Assembly: GCA_009691855.1 (NCBI GenBank)
Contig: SIAI01000006.1
Location: forward strand, 1 to 64,000
Direction of reading: 5' to 3'
Origin: Planctomycetota bacterium
Lineage (GTDB): Bacteria; Planctomycetota; UBA1135; GCA-002686595
Length of the DNA: 64,000 nt
Of the stretch, positions 52,843 to 63,372 are shown in pieces. Position 1 is the stretch's first letter, and each line of letters starts with the position of its first letter. The translations under genes and the position numbers were made by a program. Below the pieces are notes generated by a model, which was not told the origin of the DNA, did not search any database, and was given only the letters and a program-made list of their open reading frames with translations.

Positions 52843-54036
52843 ATGTCCCGACACCTCTTCACGTCCGAGTCCGTCTCCATGGGTCACCCCGACAAGGTGG
52901 CCGACCAGATCTCCGACTCCGTCCTGGATGCCTGCCTGGCGCAGGATCCGGAGTCGCGCGTGGCCTGTGAGGTGCTGGTCACCACCGGGCTGTGCGTGGT
53001 CGCCGGGGAGATCACGACGAGCGCGCACGTGGACTACGCGCAGGTCGCGCGCGAGACGATCCAGCGCATCGGCTACACGAACGACGACTGGGGCATCAAC
53101 GGCAAGACCTGCGCGGTGATGGTCGCGCTCGACCGCCAGTCGCCCGACATCTCCCAGGGCGTCACGCGCACGGAGAAGGAGAAGGATGAGCAGGGTGCCG
53201 GCGACCAGGGCCTGATGTTCGGCTTCGCCTGCGACGAGACGCCGGTGCTCATGCCCGCGCCGATCTACTATTCGCACAAGCTGGTCGAGCGCCAGGCCGA
53301 GCTGCGCGTGGCCAAGACGATCCCCTGGTTGCGCCCCGACGCCAAGTCGCAGGTCACGATCGAGTACGAGGGCGACAAGGTCGTGCGCGTGCACACCGTG
53401 GTGCTCTCGACCCAGCACGACCCCGACGTGGACCAGGCCACGATCCGGCGCGAGGTGATCGAGAAGATCATCAAGCCCGTGTTCCCGAGCCACCTGCTCG
53501 ACGCGCAGACGATCTACCACGTCAACCCGACCGGGCGCTTCGTGGTCGGCGGCCCGCACGGCGACTGCGGCCTGACCGGGCGCAAGATCATCGTCGACAC
53601 CTACGGCGGCATGGGCCGCCACGGCGGCGGCGCCTTCAGCGGCAAGGACCCCTCCAAGGTCGACCGCTCGGCGGCCTACGCCGCGCGCTGGGTGGCCAAG
53701 AACGTGGTCGCCGCCAAGCTGGCGCGGCGCTGCGAGGTGCAGGTGGCCTACGCCATCGGCGTGGCCAAGCCGCTCTCGGTGAGCGTCGACACCTTCGGCA
53801 CCGGCTCGGCCACGAACGAGATCCTGGTCGAGGCCATCGGCCAGGTCTTCGACCTGCGCCCGGCGCGCATCATCCGCGACCTCGACCTCAAGCGCCCGAT
53901 CTACGCCAAGACCGCCTTCCACGGGCACTTCGGCCGCGACGGCGTCTCCTGGGAGGACACGGGCAAGAAGGACGCCCTGCGCGCGGCCGTGGCCAAGCTC
54001 GGCAGCGGGCAAGCTGTGACCGGCACCGCGCGCTGA
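52843..54036 (+). CDS. metK: S-adenosylmethionine synthetase
   Basis: [61 protein letters not shown]. Confidence 0.98.
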   Translation: MSRHLFTSESVSMGHPDKVADQISDSVLDACLAQDPESRVACEVLVTTGLCVVAGEITTSAHVDYAQVARETIQRIGYTNDDWGINGKTCAVMVALDRQSPDISQGVTRTEKEKDEQGAGDQGLMFGFACDETPVLMPAPIYYSHKLVERQAELRVAKTIPWLRPDAKSQVTIEYEGDKVVRVHTVVLSTQHDPDVDQATIRREVIEKIIKPVFPSHLLDAQTIYHVNPTGRFVVGGPHGDCGLTGRKIIVDTYGGMGRHGGGAFSGKDPSKVDRSAAYAARWVAKNVVAAKLARRCEVQVAYAIGVAKPLSVSVDTFGTGSATNEILVEAIGQVFDLRPARIIRDLDLKRPIYAKTAFHGHFGRDGVSWEDTGKKDALRAAVAKLGSGQAVTGTAR

Positions 54037-54074
54037 GGTAGGGAGTTCCAGTTCCCCGAGGAGTCGCCCCGCCC

Positions 54075-54725
54075 ATGAAGAAGTCCTCCCTTGCCCGTAT
54101 CGCTCGCCGCGGCTTCACGCTGATCGAGCTCCTGGCGGTGATCCTGATCATCTCCATCCTCGTGGCCACGCTGACGCCGATGGTCAACGACGCCATCGAG
54201 AGCGCCAAGGTCACCGGCTGCCAGGCGAACCTGCGCGAGATCTACAAGGGCCTGGTGCTCTACAACACGAAGTACGGCGGCATCCCCAACGAGAGCGGGG
54301 TCAAGTTCTTCGCCTCCTTGATCTCCAAGGGCGCGATCGACAACACCAAGACCAATGCCGAGCGCCTGACCTGCAAGGCGGTCGACAAGTCCTCGCTGGC
54401 CATCGGCACGATGGAATGGCAGGAATGGTGGAACGACCTCTCGCGCGTGGACGGCACGTACTCCGCCTACGCCGGGCGCGACCTGAAGGGCTTCCCGCTG
54501 CGCCAGGGCCTGTCCTCCTCGGGCCGTGAACCGCTGGTGTGCGACGACAACGATCCCACGCTCAACCACCGCACGACCACCAACGTGCTGTACGTCGATG
54601 GCAGCGTGCAGACCTTCGAGTTCAAGGCCCTGAAGGAAGAGGGCAAGCTCACCAAGGACGAGACGGTGCTGCGCGTCGGGCCGGACTCGCCGATCGAGGA
54701 CCTGACCAAGTTCTCGCTCGACTGA
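54075..54725 (+). CDS. Prepilin-type N-methylation domain protein (orphan pseudopilin)
   Basis: [27 protein letters not shown] class III signal; C-terminal [14 protein letters not shown]. Confidence 0.88.
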   Translation: MKKSSLARIARRGFTLIELLAVILIISILVATLTPMVNDAIESAKVTGCQANLREIYKGLVLYNTKYGGIPNESGVKFFASLISKGAIDNTKTNAERLTCKAVDKSSLAIGTMEWQEWWNDLSRVDGTYSAYAGRDLKGFPLRQGLSSSGREPLVCDDNDPTLNHRTTTNVLYVDGSVQTFEFKALKEEGKLTKDETVLRVGPDSPIEDLTKFSLD

Positions 54726-54863
54726 TCCGCGCGTCGCGCGAGTCCGCGCGCGACCCGGCCTGTGCTCCTGCAACCGGTTCGCCGCCGGATTCCAGTCCGC
54801 ACGCCTGAGCTCCAGCGGTCGGCCCTCCCATGGGTCGGGCGCGGCCCCGCTCGCGCTGGTGTC

Positions 54864-55014
54864 CCTTCCCCGAAGTAGCGCCAACAATCCGCCGCACTGA
54901 ATCGCCGCTGGCGGCGTTGCGCCTCCTCCGAGGATTGCAGCGAATACGCGTCGTCGGCGCGCCTTGCCAGCGACGATCCATCACGGCGCCTTGTCGGCGC
55001 TACTGCGGGGAAGG
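54864..55014. repeat. Long imperfect palindrome (~151 nt) in intergenic region
   Basis: ccttccccgaagtagcgccaaca (54864-54886) vs revcomp of 54992-55014 ccttccccgcagtagcgccgaca; inner pairing tgaatcgccgctggc vs tggatcgtcgctggc. Confidence 0.85.
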
Positions 55015-55257
55015 AACACTGGCCAGCTCGTGCTCCAGGCGGAACAGCAGCTGTGGCGCCAGACCCTTCACGGTCGTGACCTGGCGTGGTCGAGTTCGAG
55101 AGGCGCGTCTGGGGCAGCGTGCGCTCGCGGTTGACCTTGCGGCGCAAGGCCTTCGAGGGCGAAGCCCTTGCGCGCGCGCCACAGTCCGCGAAGGAAGTGA
55201 CCGATACTCGCGTGCTCGTTCTGCCGTGAGGGCCCGCTTCCTATACTGCTGCGCTCG

Positions 55258-57651
55258 ATGAGGATCTGCCTGGTCGTGCACGGGTTCCCGCCGGTCGAAC
55301 GCACCGGGGTGGAGCAGTACACCCTGGGGCTGTGCCGGGCCCTGGCCCGCGCCGGCCACCGCGTCGAGGTCTTCGTACCGCGCAAGGACCCGCAGCTGGC
55401 GGACCTGGCCCTGCGGCGCGAGGAGCACGGCGGCTACGCGATCAACTGGATCACCAACAACCAGGATCCGACCAGCCCGCGCGAGGCGTTGCTCGTGCCC
55501 CAGCTGCGCAACGCCTTCGCCGCCTTCCTGGAGCGCGAGCGGCCGGAGGTGGTGCATTTCCACCACCTGATCAAGCTCGGTCTCGAGCTGGTGGAGGTGG
55601 CGCGCGAGCGCGGCCTGCCCACGGTCTACACGGCCCACGACTACTACCCCGTGTGCCACCGCTACACGCTGCTGCGCCCGGACCTCTCGCGCTGCGACGT
55701 GCGCGGCGACTCGCGCGCCTGCGCGCGCTGCGACCTGGCGCTGTCGCACCTGAACGCGCAGCCGGCGCTGGGCGACTACCACTCCGGCGCGCTGCGCGCG
55801 CAGCTCTCGGCGGAGGCCTGGAGCGGCCTGCAGGCGATCCTGGCGGACCGCGCGAGCGAGGCCGGTTTCACGCCCGAGGCCGTGCAGGAGGCGAGCGAGC
55901 AGCGCGCCGACCTCGACCGCCTGCGCGCCGCCGCCTACCGCGGCTTCGACCTGGTGCTGGCGCCCTCGCGATTCCTGATCGACGAGCTAGTGCGCGGCGG
56001 CTTCGCGCGCGAGCGCATCGAGTACGCACCGTATGGCTTCGACAACGCCGACCTCGCCGCCCTTCCGCCGCCGCGCCGCGAGCCCGGACGTGCACCGCGC
56101 TTCGCGTTCCTGGGCGGCGTGGCCAAGCACAAGGGCGTGCACGTGCTGCTGGACGCGTGCGCGCAGCTCGCCGGGCGCGCGGAGGTGTCCGTGTGGGGCG
56201 GCTCGTCGGACAAGCGCTACGTGGAACTCGTGCGCCAGCGCTGCGGCGAGGTCGGCGCCCAGTGGCGCGGCCCCTACGAGCGCGCCGAGCTGCCCGAGAT
56301 CCTGGCCACGGTCGATGCGCTGGTCGTGCCCTCGATCTGGGTCGAGAACTACCCGCTGGTCATCCACGAGGCCCTCGCCGCCGGCCGGCCCGTGCTGGCC
56401 AGTCGCGTGGGGGCTCTGCCCGAGAGCGTGCAGGACGGCGTGAACGGCCTGTTGTTCGCGCCCGGCGACGCCGACGACCTGGCGCGCGCGCTGCGCCGCT
56501 GCTGCGACGAGCCCGAGCTGCTGGAGCAGCTGGCGCGCGGCATCACGCCGGGGCGCACGATGGAACTGGAGGCGCACGAGCTTGCCGCGCGCTATGCCGC
56601 CCTGCGCGCGCGCCGCGCCGCGCCGCCCGCGGCCACGACGCTGCCGCCCTCGCTGGTGTCGATCCTGGCTCGCTACGAGGAGTTTTCCGCGCTCCCGGCG
56701 CGCGAGCTGTTCGTGCGCGTGCTCTCGGGCCTCGACGACCTGCGCGAGGAGTGGGCCGGCGAGCTCGGCCCGGTGGAGGCCGTCGATCTCCTGGCCATCG
56801 GCCTAGGCGAGGGCTCCGAGGCCCAGGACCGGCTGCGCGAGGCGCGCAACGAGATCGCCTGGCTGCGCACCAAGAAGGAAGAGCTCGACGAGGGTCGCGA
56901 AGAGCTGATGACCCTGTTCGAGGACCTGGACAAGCTGCTGAACGACACGCGCACGGGCTCGAAGCGCCAGGCCGAACACCTGGAGTCGGCCGGGACCTAC
57001 GTGCGCCAGAAGGAGGGCGAGGTCAGCGAGGCCCACGCGCGCCTGCGCGAGCTCGAGGCGGTGATCGCCGACAAGAACCGCCACATCGGCCAGGTCGAGG
57101 GCCATCTGCAGGACGCGGGGCGCTACATCCGCCACAAGGAGCAGGAGTACCGCGACGTCGAGAGCGAGCTGCACAAGGCGGCCGAGTTCGCACGCACCAA
57201 GGAAGAGGAGCTGCGCGCCGTGCGCGCGGCCGGCGAGGCGGGCCAGCAGAAGGAGCGCTCGCTCGAGCTCAGCGCGCGCAGCGCGTCGCAGGTCGGACTG
57301 CTGGCCGTGCAGGCCCAGGAGCGCCTGCTCAACGAGTCGCTACGGCCCATCCTGAGCAGCCTGCACCGCATCTTCGCGCCGCAGACCGAGCTCTTGCTAC
57401 CCAAGCAGGGCACGCCCTTCGTCGACCTCCTGGGCGCCCTGGCGCAAGTGCGCAACGCGCTGGAAGTGCTCGAGAAAGAGGTCTCCTGGCGCCGGCAGCT
57501 GGCAGACGAGCTCAACTGGCGCCGAGGGCGCATGGAGAAGATGCGCATGCTGGTGAACTTCTGGCTGTGGCGTCTGCCGCTGGCGCTCTCGCCGCTCGGG
57601 CGCGAGGTGAAGAAGTGGGACGCGCCGCCGAACCGGGAGCCGCAGCCGTGA
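55258..57651 (+). CDS. GT4-family glycosyltransferase fused to long coiled-coil C-terminal region
   Basis: GT4: RICLVVHGFPPVERTGVEQYTLGL..., FLGGVAKHKGVHVLLDA, PSIWVENYPLVIHEALAAGRPVLASRVGALPE; then ~300 aa coiled coil. Confidence 0.9.
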   Translation: MRICLVVHGFPPVERTGVEQYTLGLCRALARAGHRVEVFVPRKDPQLADLALRREEHGGYAINWITNNQDPTSPREALLVPQLRNAFAAFLERERPEVVHFHHLIKLGLELVEVARERGLPTVYTAHDYYPVCHRYTLLRPDLSRCDVRGDSRACARCDLALSHLNAQPALGDYHSGALRAQLSAEAWSGLQAILADRASEAGFTPEAVQEASEQRADLDRLRAAAYRGFDLVLAPSRFLIDELVRGGFARERIEYAPYGFDNADLAALPPPRREPGRAPRFAFLGGVAKHKGVHVLLDACAQLAGRAEVSVWGGSSDKRYVELVRQRCGEVGAQWRGPYERAELPEILATVDALVVPSIWVENYPLVIHEALAAGRPVLASRVGALPESVQDGVNGLLFAPGDADDLARALRRCCDEPELLEQLARGITPGRTMELEAHELAARYAALRARRAAPPAATTLPPSLVSILARYEEFSALPARELFVRVLSGLDDLREEWAGELGPVEAVDLLAIGLGEGSEAQDRLREARNEIAWLRTKKEELDEGREELMTLFEDLDKLLNDTRTGSKRQAEHLESAGTYVRQKEGEVSEAHARLRELEAVIADKNRHIGQVEGHLQDAGRYIRHKEQEYRDVESELHKAAEFARTKEEELRAVRAAGEAGQQKERSLELSARSASQVGLLAVQAQERLLNESLRPILSSLHRIFAPQTELLLPKQGTPFVDLLGALAQVRNALEVLEKEVSWRRQLADELNWRRGRMEKMRMLVNFWLWRLPLALSPLGREVKKWDAPPNREPQP

Positions 57652-58598
57652 GCCGTCCCGTCTCGGTGGTCATGCCCTCGCTCGAAGACCTGGATCTCTT
57701 CGAGCGCCACATGCCCGCGCTGCTGGCGGAGCTGGAGCGCCGCGACGCCAAGGACGAGGTCGTGGTGGTGGACGACACCGGCCGCGACGTGCTGGCCGGC
57801 CCGCTGGGCGCGCGCTGGCCGGGCGTGCGCGTGGTCGCGAACAAGGAGAACGTAGGCTTCGCGCGCGCCATGACGGCCGGCATCCAGGCCGCGCGCCACG
57901 AGCTCGTGTTCGCCATGAATCCCGACGTGCTGGTGCGCCGCGGCTTCCTGGATCCGCTGGTCGCGTGCCTGGCGGAGCCCGACGTGTGGGCCGTGGTGCC
58001 GCGCATCCTGCTGGGCGGCAAGGAGGACAAGATCGAGTCGTGGGCCTTCCTGCGCGAGCGCAACGGCCTGCTCGAGCTCGACCAGCCGGCACTCTCCGGC
58101 GCGGCCAACCCCGGGGCCTTGCGGCTCTCGCCGGTCGCCTTCGCGGTGGGCGGCGCGTGCCTGTACCGCCGTGCGGACTTCCTGGCGCAGGGCTTCGATC
58201 CGCTGTACGAGCCCTTCTACTGGGAAGACATCGACTGGAGCTGGGTCGGCTGGCGCGCGGGCAAGCGCGTCTTGTACCAGCCGGCCAGCGTGGTCGAGCA
58301 CCAGCACCGCGGCACGATCGGCCGGCGCGTGCCGCCGGGCTTCGTGCGCGCGATGGTGGAGCGCAACCGGTTGCTGTTCGCCTGGAAGCACTTGGACGAG
58401 CCCGAGCTGCAACGCCGACACCTGGCGGCGCTGTACCGCTGGGCGCTCGACACGTACCTCGAGGACCGGCGCGAGGATCTGGTGTGGCTGGCCTTCGCGC
58501 TCGACCGCGTGCGCGCGGCGCTGGACTCGCGCAAGACCCTGCCGCCGGCGTTGCTCTCGGTCAGCGAGATCCTGCGCCGCTCGCGGCCGGAGGAATAG
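57648..58598 (+). CDS. GT2-family glycosyltransferase
   Basis: GTG start SRPVSVVMPSLEDLDLFERHMPALL...NKENVGFARAMTAGIQAARHELVFAMNPDVLVRRGFLDPLV...YEPFYWEDIDWSWVGWRAGKRVLYQP. Confidence 0.92.
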   Translation: MSRPVSVVMPSLEDLDLFERHMPALLAELERRDAKDEVVVVDDTGRDVLAGPLGARWPGVRVVANKENVGFARAMTAGIQAARHELVFAMNPDVLVRRGFLDPLVACLAEPDVWAVVPRILLGGKEDKIESWAFLRERNGLLELDQPALSGAANPGALRLSPVAFAVGGACLYRRADFLAQGFDPLYEPFYWEDIDWSWVGWRAGKRVLYQPASVVEHQHRGTIGRRVPPGFVRAMVERNRLLFAWKHLDEPELQRRHLAALYRWALDTYLEDRREDLVWLAFALDRVRAALDSRKTLPPALLSVSEILRRSRPEE

Positions 58599-58652
58599 GG
58601 GCCCGGGGCCCAGCGTGGAATGGACCGACCGGCTCGTCGAGCGCCGCGCGCG

Positions 58653-60164
58653 CTACGAACCGATGGTCATCAGGAACTCGCCGTTGATCTTGGTGCGCTT
58701 CATCTTCTGGATGAGCATTTCCATGGCTTCGACCGGGTCGAGCTCGTTGAGCACCTTGCGCAACATCCAGATGCGCTTGATCTCTTCCTCGGTGAACAGG
58801 AGCTCTTCCTTGCGCGTGCCCGAGCGGTTGATGTCGATGGCCGGGAAGATGCGCCGATCGGAGAGGCGCCGGTCGAGCACGAGCTCCATGTTGCCAGTGC
58901 CCTTGAACTCCTCGAAGATCACCTCGTCCATGCGCGAGCCGGTCTCGATCAGGGCCGTGCCGAGGATGGTCAGCGAGCCGCCCTCCTCGATGTTGCGCGC
59001 CGAGCCAAAGAAGCGCTTGGGGAACTGCAGCGCGGTGGCCTCGATGCCGCCCGAGAGCAGCTTGCCGTTCGAGGGCGCCTCGTTGTTGGAGGAGCGCGCC
59101 AGACGCGTGATCGAGTCCAGCAGGATGGCCACGTCCTTCTTGGCCTCGACCAAGCTGCGCGCCTTCTCGATCACCATGTGCGCGACCTTGACGTGGCGCG
59201 ACGAGGACTCGTCGAAGGTCGAGCTGATGACCTCGCACGAGCCCTTGGGCAGCGAGCGCTCGAAGTCGGTGACCTCCTCGGGACGCTCGTCGACCAGCAG
59301 GATGATCAGGTGCACGTCGGGCGCGTTCTCCACGATCGAGCGCGCGATCTGGTGCAACAGCACGGTCTTGCCCGTGCGCGGCGGAGCCACGATCAGGCCG
59401 CGCTGGCCGCGCCCGATGGGCGTGATCAGGTCGGAGATGCGCATCTCCATCGGGTTCTCGCCGGCGCCCTCGAGCATCAGGCGCTTGGTGGGGTAGAGCG
59501 GCGTCAGCTCCTTGAACGGCGTGCGGTTCAGGACCTCGTCCGGATCGTCGCCGTCCACGGTCGCGATCGACTTCAGCGCGAAGTACTTCTCGCCCTCGCG
59601 CGGCAGGCGCAGCTCGCCGGCCACGGTCATGCCCGTGCGCAGGCCGTAGCGCTGCACCATGGAGGGCGGCAGGAACACGTCCTCGTCGGTCGCCAGGTAG
59701 GAGTTCTGGCCCTCGCGCAGGAAGGCGTGGTTGTCGCGGGTGAGCTCGAACAGGCCGGTGACCTGCACGGGCACGTGCTTCTGCAGGCGCGCCAGCGTGA
59801 TGTGCCACACGAAATCGCGCCGGCGGCGCAGGGGCTCGGCCGTCTCGACCTTCTCCTTCTCGGCCGTCTCGGCCAGGTCGGTCAGGTTCGAGCGCATCAG
59901 CTCGCCGTAGTCGACGGGCTTGATCTTGGTCTTCTTGGCCGGCGCGGGCAGGGCCGCCACGAGCGCCTCGATCTCGCTCTCCGAGAGGTCCGCGGGCAGC
60001 GCGGCAGAATCCACGCGCAGCTCCTCGAGCACGGCCGTGGCCGGGCTCCCGCCGCCTCCGCCGTGGCCTCCGCCTCCGCCTCCGCCAAAGCCTCCACCGC
60101 CTCCGCCGCCGCTACCAAAGGGACGGAACTTCTTCCTCTTCTGCCAATTGCGCTTCTTCGACAT
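58653..60164 (-). CDS. rho: Transcription termination factor Rho with glycine-rich N-terminal extension
   Basis: [92 protein letters not shown]-term [24 protein letters not shown]. Confidence 0.97.
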   Translation of the reverse strand: MSKKRNWQKRKKFRPFGSGGGGGGGFGGGGGGGHGGGGGSPATAVLEELRVDSAALPADLSESEIEALVAALPAPAKKTKIKPVDYGELMRSNLTDLAETAEKEKVETAEPLRRRRDFVWHITLARLQKHVPVQVTGLFELTRDNHAFLREGQNSYLATDEDVFLPPSMVQRYGLRTGMTVAGELRLPREGEKYFALKSIATVDGDDPDEVLNRTPFKELTPLYPTKRLMLEGAGENPMEMRISDLITPIGRGQRGLIVAPPRTGKTVLLHQIARSIVENAPDVHLIILLVDERPEEVTDFERSLPKGSCEVISSTFDESSSRHVKVAHMVIEKARSLVEAKKDVAILLDSITRLARSSNNEAPSNGKLLSGGIEATALQFPKRFFGSARNIEEGGSLTILGTALIETGSRMDEVIFEEFKGTGNMELVLDRRLSDRRIFPAIDINRSGTRKEELLFTEEEIKRIWMLRKVLNELDPVEAMEMLIQKMKRTKINGEFLMTIGS

Positions 60165-60173
60165 GGCTTCGAT

Positions 60174-60851
60174 CTAGGGGGCCTGATTGTGTTCGCTGTG
60201 GTCGCGGACCGTGAGCTTGGCGAGCAACTCGGCGACGGAGCGCTCGAGTTCGCCTGGGCCGCGATGGTTGGGGAGGACGTGGTGCGCGCGTTTTTTCTTG
60301 TCGGCCAGCGAGAGCTGCGCGGCTTCGCGGCGTGCGACCTCGCCGGGAGGCCAGCCGCGCTCGCGTTGCGCCCGTCGTTCGCGCTCCTCCGCGGGGGCGT
60401 CCACGAAGACGAGCACAGCGCACAGCTGCGCCAGTCCGTGCTGAGCGTCGTTCTCGAGCAGCAGCGGAACGTCCAGGACCACGCGCGGGGTCCCAGCGGC
60501 TCGCGCCTGGCTCAAGCGTTCCCTGATCCTGTCACGAACGAGCGGGTGGGTCCAGCTTTCCAGTTCAGCGCGCAGCCCGGCGCCGTGCTGCGGATCGAAC
60601 ACCGCCCGCGCCAGGAGCGCGCGATCCGCGCGTCCGTCGGGGCCGATCGAGCTCGGCCCGAAGCGCGCGCGCACCCGCTCCAGCACGGCCGGCGCGTCCA
60701 GAGCCTCGCGCGCCAGCTCGTCGGCCGAGAGCACCAGGCCGTCGGGCCCGGCCAGGAGGCGCGCTGCGGCCGACTTTCCGGAGGCGATCCCGCCCAGGAT
60801 CCCCAGGATCAGCGGCCCGCGCGCGGTGGCGTCTTCGCTCGACACGGCCAT
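60174..60851 (-). CDS. coaE: Dephospho-CoA kinase
   Basis: ILGILGGIASGKSAAARLL, SADELAREAL, THPLVRDRIRERL, VVLDVPLLLENDAQH. Confidence 0.93.
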   Translation of the reverse strand: MAVSSEDATARGPLILGILGGIASGKSAAARLLAGPDGLVLSADELAREALDAPAVLERVRARFGPSSIGPDGRADRALLARAVFDPQHGAGLRAELESWTHPLVRDRIRERLSQARAAGTPRVVLDVPLLLENDAQHGLAQLCAVLVFVDAPAEERERRAQRERGWPPGEVARREAAQLSLADKKKRAHHVLPNHRGPGELERSVAELLAKLTVRDHSEHNQAP

Positions 60852-61129
60852 TCCTGAAAGGGGGGCGAAACCGGCTGCGGAAGGGGGGGTAGAGGGCGCG
60901 AACCCAGACTCGAAACCTCGAGCCCTGGGGGCGACGACATGGCGAGCGTACGGCTCGGTGCGGCGTGGTCAAGGGCGCGAAATCCCATGCGGACCTTGCG
61001 GAAACTGCGCGCGCCGGGGTATCACGTCGCGCTCTCCATCCCCTGCAGAGAGGCCCCGCTGCGCAGGAGAGTCGATCCGGGGCCGCATCTTCAATCCGCC
61101 TCACCCTTCTTCCTCCCTCGGAAGCTCGT

Positions 61130-62398
61130 ATGGTGCGCAGTATCGCCGGGAAGGCCCGCGTCAGCGTCGTCTGGATGGTCACGGTCGGGGTTCTATTCCT
61201 GATCGCCCTCTTCCTCGCGTTCGTGACCCAAGGTCACGTCAAAGAGAAGGACACCGAGGTTGCCAACGCCAAGACCGAGCTGGAGGCGGCCAAGGCCAGC
61301 GTGCGTCAGCTCGAAGACGCGCGCACGAACCTCTCCAGGGTGCTCGGTTGGTACAACCGCGAGACCAACGACTACCAGTCCAGCCCCGAGGCGGCCAAGG
61401 CCGCGCTCGAGGAGCTCAAGAACACCTTCCCTGACCTCGGCGTCTCCGAGCCGGACGTCGAGACGTCCCTGCCGAAGATCCTGGCGGCCTTCAACGTCAA
61501 GACGAGCAAGATCGCCGAGCTCGAGACGCACATCAAGGGCCTCGAGAGCGAGGTCGGCGCGGCGCAGAGCGCGACCAGCACCGTCACGGCCGAGAAGGAC
61601 TCGACCATCGCCGGCCTGCGGCAGCAGATCGCCGACGAGACCAAGAACGCCGAAGGTCGCGTGGCCGAGCTCGAGAGCAGTCTGGAGCAGACACGCACCC
61701 AGCTGTCCGAACGCGATGGCGAGCTGCGTAAGACGCGCGACGACTCGGTCAGCGAGCGCCGCAAGCACGAGGGCCAGAAGGCCATCGACGACGCGCGCAT
61801 CAACCAGCTGGCGCGCGACACGACCTTCGCCCGCGACCCGCACTGGACCAAGCCTGACGGCAGCATCCTCGAGGTCTCCGATCGCCTCGGTACCGGGTGG
61901 ATCGACATCGGCGCGAACCAACGCGTGGTGCGCGGGATCGTGTTCGAGGTCCGCTCCGGACGCCCGGGCGACAACGCGGTCAAGGCCCTGGCCGAAGTCA
62001 CCAGCGTCAAGGGCGGCTCGGCCGAGGTGCTGTTCAGCGCCATCGCCGACCGCTTCAGCCCGCCGGTCGCCGGCGACGTGATCTCCAACCGTCTGTTCGA
62101 CCCGGCCGGCGGTCGCAACGCCGTGCTGGTGGGGCGCTTCTCGGGCGGCTACAACAACGCCGACCTGAAGATCCTGCTCGAGAAGATGGGCATCCACGTG
62201 CAGCCGAAGGTCGACAAGACCACGCACTTCCTGATCGTGGGCTCCGAGCTGTGGAATGACCCCTCGACCGGCGAGCCGCTGGCCGAGCCCATGCAGGTCT
62301 CGGATCTGGCCGAGTACAAGCAGGCCGAGTCGCTGGGCGTGCAGGTCATCCCGCTGCAGGATCTGCGCGAGTTCTTCCGCCTCGGCGTGGGGCAGTAG
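61130..62398 (+). CDS. Membrane-anchored coiled-coil protein with beta domain and BRCT-like C-terminus
   Basis: N-terminal TM VVWMVTVGVLFLIALFLAFV; coiled coil; C-terminal NAVLVGRFSGGYNNADLKILLEKMGIHVQPKVDKTTHFLIVGSE...YKQAESLGVQVIPLQDLREFF. Confidence 0.75.
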   Translation: MVRSIAGKARVSVVWMVTVGVLFLIALFLAFVTQGHVKEKDTEVANAKTELEAAKASVRQLEDARTNLSRVLGWYNRETNDYQSSPEAAKAALEELKNTFPDLGVSEPDVETSLPKILAAFNVKTSKIAELETHIKGLESEVGAAQSATSTVTAEKDSTIAGLRQQIADETKNAEGRVAELESSLEQTRTQLSERDGELRKTRDDSVSERRKHEGQKAIDDARINQLARDTTFARDPHWTKPDGSILEVSDRLGTGWIDIGANQRVVRGIVFEVRSGRPGDNAVKALAEVTSVKGGSAEVLFSAIADRFSPPVAGDVISNRLFDPAGGRNAVLVGRFSGGYNNADLKILLEKMGIHVQPKVDKTTHFLIVGSELWNDPSTGEPLAEPMQVSDLAEYKQAESLGVQVIPLQDLREFFRLGVGQ

Positions 62399-62493
62399 CC
62401 CTTCCCCAGACGACAACCGCTCGAGCCGGCCTCCGCTGCGGCGGACGCCGGCTCGCTTCGTTCTCGGCGGATCCCTTCGCATAAGATCCCCGG

Positions 62494-63372
62494 ATGTCCG
62501 CCCTTGCCGGTGCCCAGTCCGACGACCCGTTCGCGCACACGCGCATGTCGCTGGGCGAGCACCTGAACGAGCTGCGCAAGCGGCTCTTCCGCGGGGTCCT
62601 GGGCCTGGCCGTGTCACTCGGCGTGTGTCTGTACTTCAACGAGCAGATCGTGGCCGTGGTGCTGCAGCCGTACCACCAGATGGTCGCGCGGCTGAACGAC
62701 TTCTATCGCACGAAGTACGAGGAGCGCGTCCAGCAGCATCCCGAGCAGCGCGAGAAGTTCTTCGCGCCCGACGGCAGCTTCCGCTTCGAGATCGACGAGC
62801 GCCTGGTGGCTCTGGCGCCGACCGAGTCGATGTGGTTCGTGCTCAAAGTCGCCGGCTACGCCTCGCTGGTGCTCGGCGGGCCGTTCTTGTTGTGGCAGCT
62901 GTGGCAGTTCGTGGCCGCCGGGCTGTACTCGCGCGAGCGCCGCTGGGTGGTGTACTTCTTCCCCCCAGCCCTGTTCCTGTTCGCGGTCGGCGTGCTGTTC
63001 AGCTACTACGTGATCGTGCCCTACGGGATGTTCTACTCCCTGCAGAGCGTGGATCTCGAGTTCGTCAAGCCCACCCTGGGCCTCGACTTCTACTTCGACT
63101 TCCTGTTCACGCTGTGCCTCAGCATGGGGCTCGTGTTCCAGCTGCCGATCCTGATGACCTTCGTCGGTCTGGTCGGCCTCGTCCCGGCCGAGGGCTTTGC
63201 CAAGGTGCGCCCGTACTTCGCGGTCGCGGCCTTCGCCATCGCGGCCTTCCTCACGCCGGGCCCCGACGTCTTCTCGCAGGTCGCGATGGCCGCGCCGATG
63301 GTGCTGCTGTACGAGATCGGCATCCTGGGCGCGCGCTTCGCCGGTCGTCGGCGCAGCGCGGTGGCGCGATGA
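62494..63372 (+). CDS. tatC: Sec-independent protein translocase subunit TatC
   Basis: MSLGEHLNELRKRLFRGVLGLAV, LGGPFLLWQLWQFVAAGLYSRERRWV, FGMGLVFQLPIL-like block, LTPGPDVFSQVAMAAPMVLLYE. Confidence 0.95.
   Translation: MSALAGAQSDDPFAHTRMSLGEHLNELRKRLFRGVLGLAVSLGVCLYFNEQIVAVVLQPYHQMVARLNDFYRTKYEERVQQHPEQREKFFAPDGSFRFEIDERLVALAPTESMWFVLKVAGYASLVLGGPFLLWQLWQFVAAGLYSRERRWVVYFFPPALFLFAVGVLFSYYVIVPYGMFYSLQSVDLEFVKPTLGLDFYFDFLFTLCLSMGLVFQLPILMTFVGLVGLVPAEGFAKVRPYFAVAAFAIAAFLTPGPDVFSQVAMAAPMVLLYEIGILGARFAGRRRSAVAR

Noticed and set aside
55015-55257. Possible pseudogene remnant on the minus strand (…TTVKGLAPQLLFRLEHELASV…)
   Set aside because: Short, no domain recognised, overlaps hairpin sequence; insufficient support.
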